From an uncultured Collinsella sp. (lineage in GTDB: Bacteria; Actinomycetota; Coriobacteriia; Coriobacteriales; Coriobacteriaceae): a stretch of 64,000 nucleotides of DNA. The DNA is taken from the NCBI GenBank assembly GCA_900541855.1, contig UQLD01000005.1:48292-112291 (forward strand), read 5' to 3'. Every line of letters starts with the position of its first letter. The stretch's first letter is position 1. This document shows positions 43,681-52,175 of the stretch, in pieces. Under the pieces are notes generated by a model. It did not search any database. It was not told the origin of the DNA and saw only the letters and a program-made list of their open reading frames with translations. A program made the position numbers and the translations under genes.

Positions 43681-44667
43681 ATGCCGATTAATGATCCCGA
43701 GAAGTCGGAGAATATGCGCAAGTCCATCCGCGTGTATTCCGGTTCCTCCAACCGTCCCCTCGCTCAGAAGATCGCTGAGTACCTTGGGGTCGAGCTTTCG
43801 GGCCTTACGCTAAAGCAGTTCGCCAATGGTGAGATTTACGCCCGCTACGACGAGACCGTCCGCGGCGCCGACGTCTTCCTGATTCAGTCCGTGGCCGGCG
43901 GCAACGTCAACGACATGCTCATGGAGCTGCTCATCGCCACCGACGCTGCCAAGCGCGCATCCGCCCGCTCCATCACCGCCGTCATCACCCACTACGGCTA
44001 TGCCCGCCAGGACCGCAAGGCCGGCCCGCGCGAGCCCATCACCGCCCGCCTCGTCGCCAACCTGCTCGAGCGCGCTGGCGTCAACCGCATCATCACCCTC
44101 GACCTGCACCAGGGCCAGATTCAGGGCTTCTTCGATATCCCGGTTAACCACCTGTCCGCGCTGCCGCTGTTTGGCCAGTACTATAACGACATGCACTTCG
44201 ACACCGACAACCTGGTTGTCGTCTCCCCCGATGTGGGCCGCGCCAAGGCCGCCAAGAAGCTGTCCGACATGCTCGGCTGCGACCTGGCCATCGCCCACAA
44301 GGGCCGTCCGCGCCACAACGCCGCCGAGGTCATGGGCATCATCGGTGACATCAAGGGCAAGACCTGCATCATCAACGACGACATGATCGACACCGCTGGC
44401 ACCCTGTGCGCCAACGTCAAGGAGCTCAAGGCTATGGGCGCTGGCGACATCTACGTCTGCGCCACCCACGGCATCTTCTCCGGTCCGGCCATCGAGCGTC
44501 TGAACGACGCCCCGATCGTCGAGTGCCTCGTCACCGACGCCATTCCCGTCGAGGTCGGCGGCAAAATCAAGACCATCTCGGTCGCCGAGGAGTTCGCTCA
44601 GGCCATCTCCGCCGTTTACCACGAGGAGCCCGTCTCCACGCTCGTCGGCGGCGACTTCGCGCTGTAA
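43681..44667 (+). CDS. prs: Ribose-phosphate pyrophosphokinase
   Basis: 328 residues. Makes PRPP from ribose-5-phosphate and ATP; PRPP feeds purF, encoded 15 kb away. Motifs: IRVYSGSSNRPLAQKIA at the start, YARQDRKAGPREPI, DLHQGQIQGFF and the PRPP loop CIINDDMIDTAGTLC. Length and motif set fit class I enzymes. AAGGAGAAGG lies before ATG 43681, and a TACAAT box at 43631-43636 may be the -10. Confidence 0.97.
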   Translation: MPINDPEKSENMRKSIRVYSGSSNRPLAQKIAEYLGVELSGLTLKQFANGEIYARYDETVRGADVFLIQSVAGGNVNDMLMELLIATDAAKRASARSITAVITHYGYARQDRKAGPREPITARLVANLLERAGVNRIITLDLHQGQIQGFFDIPVNHLSALPLFGQYYNDMHFDTDNLVVVSPDVGRAKAAKKLSDMLGCDLAIAHKGRPRHNAAEVMGIIGDIKGKTCIINDDMIDTAGTLCANVKELKAMGAGDIYVCATHGIFSGPAIERLNDAPIVECLVTDAIPVEVGGKIKTISVAEEFAQAISAVYHEEPVSTLVGGDFAL

Positions 44668-44700
44668 TCCAGCGTGCATCTCATCATCTTTGGTGTTTTT

Positions 44701-44733
44701 AAAGGGTCGGAAGCTCGCTTCCGACCCTTTTTC
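44701..44733 (+). terminator. Terminator after prs
   Basis: AAAGGGTCGGAAGC pairs fully with GCTTCCGACCCTTT, followed by more T. Confidence 0.9.
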
Positions 44734-44753
44734 TACCCCTCGACAACCTTCCC

Positions 44754-44955
44754 TGGACAATTAGTTCAGATACGTATTTTTTTAAAGCTCCAAAGGCCGT
44801 TCTGAGCCTTCTGAGCTCCCCGGCGAACGCCATACTGCCCAAAGCTCATCGCTTTCGAGTACGACCGCCGCATATTTACCCTCAAATCGCCCTCGAAAGC
44901 CCTTAGAAACGCCTCGAACGCCCGCCGTCTTATACGTATCTGAACTAACTGTCCA
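44754..44955. repeat. 202-bp terminal-inverted-repeat element, left of the nuclease-like gene
   Basis: Starts TGGACAATTAGTTCAGATAC and continues GTAT; ends with the reverse complement ATAC, then GTATCTGAACTAACTGTCCA. Arms are about 24 bp with one mismatch. The centre has no ORF and differs from the copy at 46280 apart from AAAGCTCCAAA. Confidence 0.85.
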
Positions 44956-45118
44956 GTAGCTATCGTCAACCTTCGCGGCAGAGCTCAATTTCCTGCAATC
45001 CCCTCAACCGATTCCACCGATTTCATAACACCCAGCCGTTCATGGCGCGCAGCGCCCCGCTGAGCGAAAAGAACGGTATGGCGGTCGCATTCTGCCGCCA
45101 ACTTAGTACGTTATAGCT

Positions 45119-46246
45119 ATGACGACCGTGATTTCACATCTCTCCGCCCTCCGCGCAATTCGTCGCGCACGACGGGCGTACTCTGCCCTACCCTGGGACT
45201 CCGTTGATAGCGAACAGCAAGCACAGGCCTTGGCTGGCTGCATTCCCAACAATGACGCGATAGACTTTGGCGCACTTTCGATACTCGACGCCTGGAATGA
45301 AGATGATTCCGAACTGCTCGATCTTCTCGTTTCAAACGAAGACAACAGGCGCCCCGACAAGCGACTTCTTCAGCATATTCTCTCCACTCCTCTTCCTGAA
45401 GGTGCAATTATGCACGTCGAGGCCGACATCTACGCAACGTCTCCTGCCATGACAGCCATGCTTTGTTCCAAAAATGAATCAGTCGCCAAAACCTTGATGC
45501 TCCTTATGGAGCTGCTCGGAACCTACTCCCTTCCTCCCGGGGCAACATACCCCATTGCCTATGACGACATCTGGCCCAAGGGCGATGACTACGAAGCGAT
45601 GGACGACCTCGATTGCCGGGGCGACCAGTCGGCGACCGAACAGCAGAACGAAACCCGCTACGAACAGGCACACTACAAATGCGAGCCCGCCACGACCATC
45701 GAAGATCTCGAGACTGTTGCACAGCTTGCCAAAAGCAGCTCATACACCTCGTTTCGCACGGCAGTCAAGCTCGCCCGACCCGGATCTGCATCCCCAGCCG
45801 AATCCCTAATGTTTGCCGTTCTCGGAGCGCCCATGCGCTTTGGCGGATTCGGATGTTGCAGCCTGCCCATGGGAGGCCTGCTACTCAACTATCGAATCGA
45901 CTTCGACACTCTTGCGGTCAACATGTCCTCCGGCATCCCTTACGCCATCTGCGACCTATATTGCCCGGCCGCCGGAGTCGACAACGAATACAACGGAATT
46001 GGGCATGAGCTTCAAAACGCTCGCATCCACGATGGCAATCGAAATAATGGCCTCAAGGCAATGGGCATCCACGTCCTGGTTATCAATCGCGACCAAATGA
46101 AAGACCTTGTTGCACTCGAAGCCTTCGCCCAAACGATGCATCGACTCGCGGGAGTCCGATTCCGATACCGTATCAAGGGCTATCGCAAGCGTCAGGCCGC
46201 TTGGCTCAACGCCCTGCGGGCCGGAATCGGCCTTGCGCCGGTCTAA
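45119..46246 (+). CDS. Unrecognised 375-residue protein with a DUF559/VSR-like nuclease-fold C-terminus
   Basis: No family is recognised for the N-terminal ~230 residues. The region about 230-365 follows the plan of DUF559/Vsr-type PD-(D/E)XK proteins: SPAES with a conserved Glu, then CDLYCPAAGVDNEYNGIGHE (candidate metal Asp and Glu, NG where DG is usual), an Asp/Arg helix (HDGNRNNGLKAMG) and the strand IHVLVIN. Lys after Glu is missing, so catalysis is uncertain. No Shine-Dalgarno is seen before ATG 45119. Base composition is less GC-rich than neighbours, suggesting transfer. It stands alone between two palindromic elements whose ends match. A DNA-targeting accessory or defence function is conceivable but unproven. 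Confidence 0.55.
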   Translation: MTTVISHLSALRAIRRARRAYSALPWDSVDSEQQAQALAGCIPNNDAIDFGALSILDAWNEDDSELLDLLVSNEDNRRPDKRLLQHILSTPLPEGAIMHVEADIYATSPAMTAMLCSKNESVAKTLMLLMELLGTYSLPPGATYPIAYDDIWPKGDDYEAMDDLDCRGDQSATEQQNETRYEQAHYKCEPATTIEDLETVAQLAKSSSYTSFRTAVKLARPGSASPAESLMFAVLGAPMRFGGFGCCSLPMGGLLLNYRIDFDTLAVNMSSGIPYAICDLYCPAAGVDNEYNGIGHELQNARIHDGNRNNGLKAMGIHVLVINRDQMKDLVALEAFAQTMHRLAGVRFRYRIKGYRKRQAAWLNALRAGIGLAPV

Positions 46247-46279
46247 ACGGCGAATCACCCGTGCACCGTCGAGCAGGGC

Positions 46280-46483
46280 TGGACAGTTAGTTCAAATACG
46301 TATAAATGGACACATTGAATTAGGCTGTTTTGCAGTTATCTCTATACCATTCGCCCGATTTGAAGGCAGGGTAGACTTCAAAACAGCGTCATATGGACTA
46401 ACTAAAGCTCCAAAACAACGTATCGGCATTGAATTGAGCACTTCGAGTCCTCAGAACTTATACGTATCTGAACTAACTGTCCA
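46280..46483. repeat. 204-bp terminal-inverted-repeat element, right of the nuclease-like gene
   Basis: Ends TGGACAGTTAGTTCAAATAC and GTATCTGAACTAACTGTCCA are almost identical to those at 44754-44955. The centre is A/T-richer and mostly different. It has the same length within 2 bp as the left copy. Confidence 0.85.
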
Positions 46484-46596
46484 CCTCGATTTCGACGGCC
46501 GTCCAAACGCCCTCAAATAACCTCAATTGCCCTCCATTTGACAGCGGCAACAGGGTCGCTCACCATAGCAGGCGACAAATCAACGAAAGGATGAAC

Positions 46597-47226
46597 ATGG
46601 CAGCTGCACAGCCGCTTAAGATTCGCATGGTTGCAGGGCTTGGCAACCCTGGCGAGGAATATGCCGAGACCCGCCACAACGCCGGCTTTAAGGCAATCGA
46701 CGAGCTGGCCCGTCAGGCCGGCGTCACGTACTGGAAAAACCAAGCAGGCGCCGAGGTCGCGCTCATCAATATCAACGATGCTGAGGAAGAGGATGGCAAG
46801 CGCCAGATTGTGCTGGTCAAGCCGCAGTCGTACATGAATACCTCGGGCGGCCCCATCTCCAAGCTCTGTCGCGAGTACAAGATCAAGGCCGAGGAGCTGC
46901 TCGTAATCCACGACGAGCTCGATATTCCCGCCGGCGACGTGCGTGTTAAGGTGGGCGGCGGCCATGCCGGTCACAACGGCCTGCGTTCCATCATCGACAA
47001 GATGGGCAGCCGCGACTTCAGCCGCATCCGCACCGGCATCGGCAACCCTCCCGGCAAGATGGCCGTCGCCGACTACGTTCTTAAGCAGCTGCGCGCCCGC
47101 GAGGCCGAGGATTTCCAGGACACCTGCGCCCGCGCGGCCGACGCCGCCGGCCTGGCGATCGTGCACGGCGTGGTTTATGCCCGCGACCATGTCAACGGCG
47201 CCGCCTCCGCCAACGGCAAGCACTAA
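46597..47226 (+). CDS. pth: Peptidyl-tRNA hydrolase
   Basis: 209 residues. Releases tRNA from prematurely dropped peptidyl-tRNA. Motifs: AGLGNPGEEYAETRHNAGF (catalytic His in TRHNAGF), KPQSYMNTSGG, VIHDELDIPAG and GGGHAGHNGLRSI. ATG 46597 has GAAAGG six bases upstream; ATG 46591 touches it. Its TAA stop is the first three bases of a dispersed hairpin arm. Confidence 0.96.
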   Translation: MAAAQPLKIRMVAGLGNPGEEYAETRHNAGFKAIDELARQAGVTYWKNQAGAEVALININDAEEEDGKRQIVLVKPQSYMNTSGGPISKLCREYKIKAEELLVIHDELDIPAGDVRVKVGGGHAGHNGLRSIIDKMGSRDFSRIRTGIGNPPGKMAVADYVLKQLRAREAEDFQDTCARAADAAGLAIVHGVVYARDHVNGAASANGKH

Positions 47227-47266
47227 AACCTATCATTTAGGGACAGGTTTATTTTGGCAGGTTTTA
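47224..47266. repeat. GGGAC-core hairpin starting at the pth stop codon
   Basis: TAAAACCT (47224-47231) pairs with AGGTTTTA (47259-47266). The loop carries AGGGACAGGTTT. The first three bases are the pth stop. Confidence 0.8.
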
Positions 47267-47332
47267 CCTGCGGAAACGCCCCAGTTGCGGCATCGCAATC
47301 AACCGCGCGCCGACATACATGCACAGCACCCC

Positions 47333-47374
47333 AAAGGGGGCCGGACTCATCACAACCCGAGGCCGGCCCCCTTT
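47333..47374 (+). terminator. Terminator downstream of pth
   Basis: AAAGGGGGCCGG pairs with CCGGCCCCCTTT, but no T-run beyond the stem. Confidence 0.55.
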
Positions 47375-47394
47375 GCCGTTTTACCTGATAAAAC

Positions 47395-47426
47395 CGACCA
47401 AAATAAACCTCTCCCCCTTTGGTAGG
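47395..47426. repeat. Inverse GGGAC-core hairpin
   Basis: CCGACCAAA and TTTGGTAGG enclose the reverse-orientation core (ACCTCTCCCCC). It mirrors the unit at 47224 across the terminator. Confidence 0.6.
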
Positions 47427-47489
47427 CCAAAGTGGATAAACCCTGCTCCCAACCGCCGAAGACACACGTAAGTGACATGTCCATGAGGG

Positions 47490-47495
47490 TATAAT
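47490..47495 (+). promoter_or_regulatory. -10 box of the NfnAB-like operon
   Basis: Perfect TATAAT about 105 bases before the first start codon. No good -35 at 17 bp; GTGACA lies too close (12 bp). Confidence 0.5.
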
Positions 47496-47600
47496 TTGCA
47501 CCGTATGTCTGCACAACGCCTGTGCGCGTACGGTTTTATTCGGGCTACCGTCCATTTCCGTGGAGGCACGGTTCGGCGGCCCTAACAAGAGAGGGGTTCT

Positions 47601-48440
47601 ATGTATAAGATCCTGGAGAAGACGCAGTTCTCGGAGAAGGTGTTCAAGTTCCGCATCGAGGCGCCCGCAATCGCCAAGCATGCGCACGCTGGACAGTTCC
47701 TCATGGTTCGCGCCAACGAGACGGGCGAGCGTGTCCCGTTTACCCTGGCCGGCTGGAACGGTGACGAGGGCTGGGTCGAGTTCATCTTCATGGTGATCGG
47801 CAAGACCACCGAGATGCTTTCCACCTACGAGGCCGGCGAGTCACTGCGCGACGTCGTGGGCCCGCTGGGCGTTCCCACCGAGATGGCCGAGGGCCCCTGC
47901 GCCGTCATTGGCGGCGGCGTCGGCTTGGCAATTGCCTTCCCGGTCGCCAAGCACCTGGTCGAGACCGGTCACGAAGTTCACGCCATCATGGGCGCCCGCA
48001 CCAAGGACCTCCTGCTCATGGAGGACCAGTTCCGCGAGCTCCTCGACGAGGACCACATCCACATCACCACCGACGACGGCTCCTACGGCGAGCAGGGCGT
48101 TGTTACCGCTCCGCTGGAGCGCCTGCTGCAGGACAAGGCCGTGAGCCAGGTCTTCTGCGTCGGCCCCGTTCCGATGATGAAGTTCTCGACCCTCACCGCC
48201 CAGAAGTACGACACCCCCATCACCGCGTCCCTCAACCCCATCATGGTTGACGGCACCGGCATGTGCGGCTGCTGCCGCGTCGAGGTGGGCGGCGTGACCA
48301 AGTTCGCTTGCGTCGACGGCCCCGACTTCGATGCCACCCTGGTCGACTGGGATGACCTTCGTGCCCGCCAGGCCGCTTACCGTTCCGAAGAGGGCGAGTC
48401 CCTCAAGGCCTATGAGGAAAAGAGCTGCGCATGCCACTAG
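47601..48440 (+). CDS. NfnA/SudB-like FAD-NAD(P)-binding, 2Fe-2S subunit
   Basis: 279 residues: an N-terminal FAD barrel (GERVPFTLAG), an NAD domain (VIGGGVGLAIAFPVAKHL), and a C-terminal Cys cluster (DGTGMCGCCRVEVGG with a later Cys, KFACVDGPDFD) binding 2Fe-2S. This is the small subunit of NADH-dependent ferredoxin:NADP oxidoreductase or sulfide dehydrogenase. It takes electrons between NADH, ferredoxin and the large subunit. It overlaps the next gene by 10 bases. GAGAGGGG is at the ribosome site. Confidence 0.88.
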   Translation: MYKILEKTQFSEKVFKFRIEAPAIAKHAHAGQFLMVRANETGERVPFTLAGWNGDEGWVEFIFMVIGKTTEMLSTYEAGESLRDVVGPLGVPTEMAEGPCAVIGGGVGLAIAFPVAKHLVETGHEVHAIMGARTKDLLLMEDQFRELLDEDHIHITTDDGSYGEQGVVTAPLERLLQDKAVSQVFCVGPVPMMKFSTLTAQKYDTPITASLNPIMVDGTGMCGCCRVEVGGVTKFACVDGPDFDATLVDWDDLRARQAAYRSEEGESLKAYEEKSCACH

Positions 48441-49840
48441 TTAACGGTCGTTTCGTTGCCGATATGAAGTCGCCCCGCACCCCCGATAACGAGGAGCCGG
48501 CTGCCGAGCGCGCCTGCGACTTCCGCCCCGTCGACAAGGGCTTCACCGAGGAGATGGCGCTGGCCGAGGCCGAGCGCTGCCTCAACTGCAAGAAGCCGTT
48601 CTGTGTTGAGGGCTGCCCCGTCAACATCAACATCCCCCGCTTTATCGAACAGATCCGCGAGAAGGACTTCGGCGGCGCTCTCGATACCATCCGCGAGGAC
48701 TCCATGCTTCCCGCCATCTGCGGCCGCGTCTGCCCGCAGGAGAACCAGTGCGAGGGCAAGTGCATCCGTGGCAAGAAGTCCGAGCCCGTGGCCATCGGCC
48801 AGCTCGAGCGCTTCCTGGGTGACCGCCCCGAGCTCGCCTCCACGCCCAAGATGGCCCCCAAGAACGGCAAGAAGGTTGCCGTCGTCGGCTCCGGCCCGTC
48901 CGGCATCACCTGCGCCGGCGAGCTCGCCCGCAACGGCTTTGACGTCACCGTCTTCGAGGCATTCTTCACCGGCGGCGGCGTGCTGGTCTACGGCATCCCC
49001 GAGTTCCGTCTGCCCAAGGCGGTCGTCAAGCGCGAGATTGACGGCCTGGAGGACATGGGCGTCAAGTTTGAGTACAACTCCGTCGTGGGCAACATGGCCA
49101 CGGCCGAGGAGCTGTTCGAGCAGGGCTTCGACGCCATCTACGTGGCGACCGGCGCTGGCCTGCCCAAGTTCCTCAACGTCCCCGGCGAGAACCTGCCCAA
49201 CGTCTTCTTCGCGAACGAGTACCTCACCCGCGTGAACCTGATGAAGGCCAACAAGTTCCCCGAGTACGACACCCCCACCAAGCACGGCAAGAACGTCGTT
49301 GTCTTTGGTGGCGGCAACGTGGCTATGGACGCCGTCCGTACCGCCAAGCGCCTGGGCGCCGAGCACGCCATCATCGCCTACCGTCGTACCGAAGACGAGA
49401 TGCCCTGCCGTCGCGCCGAGCTGCACCACGCTAAGGCCGAGGGCGTCGAGGTTCTGCCGCTCGTCTCCCCGCTCGAGTTTGTCGCTGGCGAGGACGGCTC
49501 CGTGTGCGCCGTCAAGGTCCAGAAGATGGAGCTCGGCGAGCCCGACGAGTCCGGCCGTCGTCGCCCGGTGCCCATCGAGGGCGCCATCGAGGAGATTCCC
49601 TGCGACGTCGCAATCTCGGCTATCGGTACCAACGCCAACCCCTTCGCAAAGAAGATCGGCGGCAAGATGGAGCTCAACAAGTGGGGCTACATCATCGCCG
49701 ACGAGGAGACCGGCCAGACCACCGATCCCCGCATCTGGGCCGGCGGCGACATCGTCACCGGTGCCGCTACGGTCATTCTGGCGATGGGCGCCGGCAAGAA
49801 GGCCGCCGCTTCCATCACCAAGAGCCTGCTGGGCGAGTAA
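48431..49840 (+). CDS. NfnB/GltD-like glutamate-synthase small-subunit-type flavoprotein
   Basis: 469 residues. Two N-terminal 4Fe-4S-type Cys groups (CLNCKKPFCVEGCPV and CGRVCPQENQCEGKC), an FAD domain VVGSGPSGITCAGEL and a NADP domain VFGGGNVAMDAVRTAKRL, with the C-terminal FAD motif WAGGDIVTGAATVILAMG. With its partner it probably performs electron-bifurcating NADH/NADPH/ferredoxin exchange (NfnAB) or acts as SudAB. No glutamate-synthase large subunit is next to it, so a role in glutamate synthesis is unlikely. A terminator follows. Confidence 0.9.
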   Translation: MPLVNGRFVADMKSPRTPDNEEPAAERACDFRPVDKGFTEEMALAEAERCLNCKKPFCVEGCPVNINIPRFIEQIREKDFGGALDTIREDSMLPAICGRVCPQENQCEGKCIRGKKSEPVAIGQLERFLGDRPELASTPKMAPKNGKKVAVVGSGPSGITCAGELARNGFDVTVFEAFFTGGGVLVYGIPEFRLPKAVVKREIDGLEDMGVKFEYNSVVGNMATAEELFEQGFDAIYVATGAGLPKFLNVPGENLPNVFFANEYLTRVNLMKANKFPEYDTPTKHGKNVVVFGGGNVAMDAVRTAKRLGAEHAIIAYRRTEDEMPCRRAELHHAKAEGVEVLPLVSPLEFVAGEDGSVCAVKVQKMELGEPDESGRRRPVPIEGAIEEIPCDVAISAIGTNANPFAKKIGGKMELNKWGYIIADEETGQTTDPRIWAGGDIVTGAATVILAMGAGKKAAASITKSLLGE

Positions 49841-49868
49841 TCACCCTCAACGCTAGCCATCAAACGGC

Positions 49869-49905
49869 AAAGTCCCCGTCGAGCACACGCCCGGCGGGGA
49901 CTTTT
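49869..49905 (+). terminator. Terminator of the NfnAB-like operon
   Basis: AAAGTCCCCG pairs with CGGGGACTTT, followed by TT. Confidence 0.85.
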
Positions 49906-49922
49906 TCTATGCCGATCGCCCG

Positions 49923-49957
49923 ACCACCACGATGGGGACAGGCACCTTTGTGGTGGT
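49923..49957. repeat. GGGGAC-core hairpin with CCACCAC stem
   Basis: ACCACCAC and GTGGTGGT (8-bp arms) enclose a loop with GGGGACAGGCACCTTT. It ends nine bases from the stop of the kinase-like gene. Confidence 0.75.
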
Positions 49958-49966
49958 TTTGGTCAG

Positions 49967-50590
49967 CTAGCCTTCGAGCTGTGCCACCTTGTAGCGGTAG
50001 GCAGCGGCGATAACGTCTTTACAACCCTCGCGGCCCAGCTTGGCGCGGTTGACGACGATGTCCTTGCCGCTCGTCATCTTCCACTTACCGGCACTGTAGC
50101 GCTTATAGAACGCCTCGCGCGCCTTCTGCTGCTGTTTAACCAACTTGGCGCCCTTCTTTTTGTTGAGGCCGCGCTTTTTGCGCACGATCTCGACGCGGTC
50201 CTCAAAGGGAGCGGTCACCAACACGGCAATGTGGTTGGGGTTGTTACGCAACAGGTAATCGGACAGACGACCTTCGATAATGCAGCTCTCGGTCTCGCCC
50301 AGATCCAAAATCACCTGGCTCATCTTTTGGAACAACTTATCCGAGTACGAACGCGCATCGTAGCGGTCGGGCAGAAACGCCATGTTCTCCACGGCCAGAC
50401 GCTCATCATAGGCGGCCATCTTGTCGAGCGACTCGCCCGCGCGCAGCGACGCACGCACCAGCAGCTCGTTATCGTACAGCGGAATCCCCAACTCGTCGGC
50501 AAGCATGCGACCAATCTCGTGGCCCTCGGCGCCAAAGTCGCGCGCGATGGTAATGACCACAGGATTCTTCTTGTTCTCCAGATCGCTCAT
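49967..50590 (-). CDS. Cytidylate-kinase-like family protein
   Basis: 207 residues. Belongs to the small P-loop-like cytidylate kinase-like group common in Firmicutes and Coriobacteria: VVITIARDFGAEGHEIGRMLADELGIPLYDNELL resembles the start of Cmk, but the Walker A reads DFGAEGHEIG rather than GPxGSGKS. A Lys/Arg-rich segment (RKKRGLNKKKG) and C-terminal YRYKVAQLEG follow. A substrate other than CMP is likely. ATG 50590, AGAAAGGAATCGCG upstream. Monocistronic. Confidence 0.75.
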   Translation of the reverse strand: MSDLENKKNPVVITIARDFGAEGHEIGRMLADELGIPLYDNELLVRASLRAGESLDKMAAYDERLAVENMAFLPDRYDARSYSDKLFQKMSQVILDLGETESCIIEGRLSDYLLRNNPNHIAVLVTAPFEDRVEIVRKKRGLNKKKGAKLVKQQQKAREAFYKRYSAGKWKMTSGKDIVVNRAKLGREGCKDVIAAAYRYKVAQLEG

Positions 50591-50656
50591 CGCGATTCCT
50601 TTCTAACAAATGAGAAATAGGCGATTCCTGATTCTCATTTTGTCACTTACGACCGT

Positions 50657-50760
50657 CCTGGTTTCCCAAGTGCGGCAGATTGCCCCGAAAGAGGAGCGCC
50701 GCGTACTAAATGTACGCAAGCGACGATTGAGGGGCAAGATGCCGTGCTTGGGGAAGCAGG
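50657..50760 (-). terminator. 104-bp imperfect long hairpin after the amino-acid ABC operon
   Basis: About 30-bp imperfect arms (CCTGGTTTCCCAAG... with ...CTTGGGGAAGCAGG), holding an inner perfect hairpin GCGTAC, five bases, GTACGC. It begins next to the last permease stop. Also possibly a mobile palindrome. Confidence 0.55.
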
Positions 50761-50761
50761 A

Positions 50762-51400
50762 CTACGCTGCCACAATACGACGTTGATACGCTCGGACCAG
50801 CAGCGAGATACCAAAGTTGAGTACAAAGTACATCGCAAACACCAGGCCGTAGAGCATAAGCACCTGCGACAGGTCGATCGCGTGGGCCATCACGACGTTT
50901 GCCGTGTACATGAGCTCGGCCACGTTAATGCCCGAAAGATACGAGCTGTCCTTGATGACGGTCGTGCACTGGCTAAACAGCGCCGGAATGATCGTCTTAA
51001 ACGTCTGCGGCAGAATGATGTAGCGCATGGTGGCAAAGAAGCCAAAGCCCTGGCTCTGCGCTGCCTCAAACTGGCCGCGCGGAATCGAGTTGAGGCCGCC
51101 GCGCACAATCTCAGCCATAACAGCGCTGGTAAACAGCGTAAAGGCGATGGTCGAAATCACAATGTCCAAACCCTGCACCGTAAAGTAGATAAAAAGGATC
51201 CACAGCAGGTTCGGCGTGCAACGGAACAGCTCGATATAGGCACTCACCAAAATACGGAACGGGCGGGGCGCATAGCTTTTAACAAGCGCCAGCACCGTGC
51301 CAAAGATGAGCGAGAAAAAGATCGACAGCGCCGAGATCTCGATCGTCTTAACAAAGCCGCCCCAAATGTAGAGCAGGTTGGTCGCGTTGAAGATTTCCAT
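50762..51400 (-). CDS. Polar amino-acid ABC transporter permease 2
   Basis: 212 residues, five spans. The HisM/GlnP family signature is visible: the EAA loop GLNSIPRGQFEAAQSQGFGFF and PNLLWILFIYF. It pairs with the next permease to form the channel. Last gene of the ATPase-binding protein-permease-permease operon; 3 bases from the upstream permease stop. Confidence 0.9.
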   Translation of the reverse strand: MEIFNATNLLYIWGGFVKTIEISALSIFFSLIFGTVLALVKSYAPRPFRILVSAYIELFRCTPNLLWILFIYFTVQGLDIVISTIAFTLFTSAVMAEIVRGGLNSIPRGQFEAAQSQGFGFFATMRYIILPQTFKTIIPALFSQCTTVIKDSSYLSGINVAELMYTANVVMAHAIDLSQVLMLYGLVFAMYFVLNFGISLLVRAYQRRIVAA

Positions 51401-51403
51401 GCG

Positions 51404-52150
51404 CTAGGCCTCCTCTACGTTGTCGAGCCCCAGCTCGGCCAGGCTCACACCGCGCGGACGCTCCTTGGAGCGGCGCTCGAGCCACTGCACCAGTATGGCG
51501 AGCGGAAAGCAGATGATGAAGTACATAAGGCAGCAGACGATGTATCCCTGCAGGTAACCGTACAGACTCACAAAGTTGTCGGAACGGTACATAAGGTCGC
51601 CGCCGGCCACAAGCGCCAGCACCGACGTATTCTTGACCAGGTTGAGCGCCTGGTTGCACAGCGGCGGCAGAATGATCTTGAATGTCTGGGGCAGTACGAT
51701 GTACCAGTACGCCTGCGCACGGGTGAAGCCCTGGCTCTGGGCCGCCTCCATCTGACCGCGCGGAACCGCCTCGATACCAGTGCGGATGACCTCCGAAATG
51801 TAGGCCGCGTGATACAGACCCACGCCCAAGAAGCCCAGCACGAACGGCGCGATGCGCACCGGCTGGTCGGCACCGGTTATGGCCTGCAAAAACTGCGGAC
51901 CGGCCATGTACATAAAGAGCACCTGCACGGGCAACGGGGTGTTCTGGTAAAACTCCACGTACACGCGGCTTATGGCGCGCAGCACGCGCGAGCGAGTGGT
52001 AGAGAACACGCCCAGCAGCGTGCCCAGCACCAGCGACAACAGCAGGCCGGCAACGACCACTTGCAGCGTCACGCCAAAGCCCTCCCAGAAGGGCCCCATA
52101 TTTTGAAATGTCGTCGACCAACGGTCGGCGTCAAATAATCCTTCGAGCAT
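51404..52150 (-). CDS. Polar amino-acid ABC transporter permease 1
   Basis: 248 residues; spans and EAA loop GIEAVPRGQMEAAQSQGFTRAQ typical of GlnP/GltJ. EFYQNTPLPVQVLFMY matches the family's conserved NTP motif. ATG 52150 is chosen over the longer frame because of AAGGAAGGA upstream. 25 bases after the binding-protein gene. Confidence 0.9.
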   Translation of the reverse strand: MLEGLFDADRWSTTFQNMGPFWEGFGVTLQVVVAGLLLSLVLGTLLGVFSTTRSRVLRAISRVYVEFYQNTPLPVQVLFMYMAGPQFLQAITGADQPVRIAPFVLGFLGVGLYHAAYISEVIRTGIEAVPRGQMEAAQSQGFTRAQAYWYIVLPQTFKIILPPLCNQALNLVKNTSVLALVAGGDLMYRSDNFVSLYGYLQGYIVCCLMYFIICFPLAILVQWLERRSKERPRGVSLAELGLDNVEEA

Positions 52151-52175
52151 TTGATTCCTTCCTTGGACGATGCGC

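Noticed and set aside
44754..44955. Rho-independent terminator
   Set aside because: The paired ends are 150 bases apart and lack a T-run; prs already has its own terminator at 44701-44733.
47601..49840. Glutamate synthase (gltBD)
   Set aside because: The large GltB subunit is absent; the pair with an FAD/2Fe-2S NfnA-like partner fits NfnAB/SudAB better.
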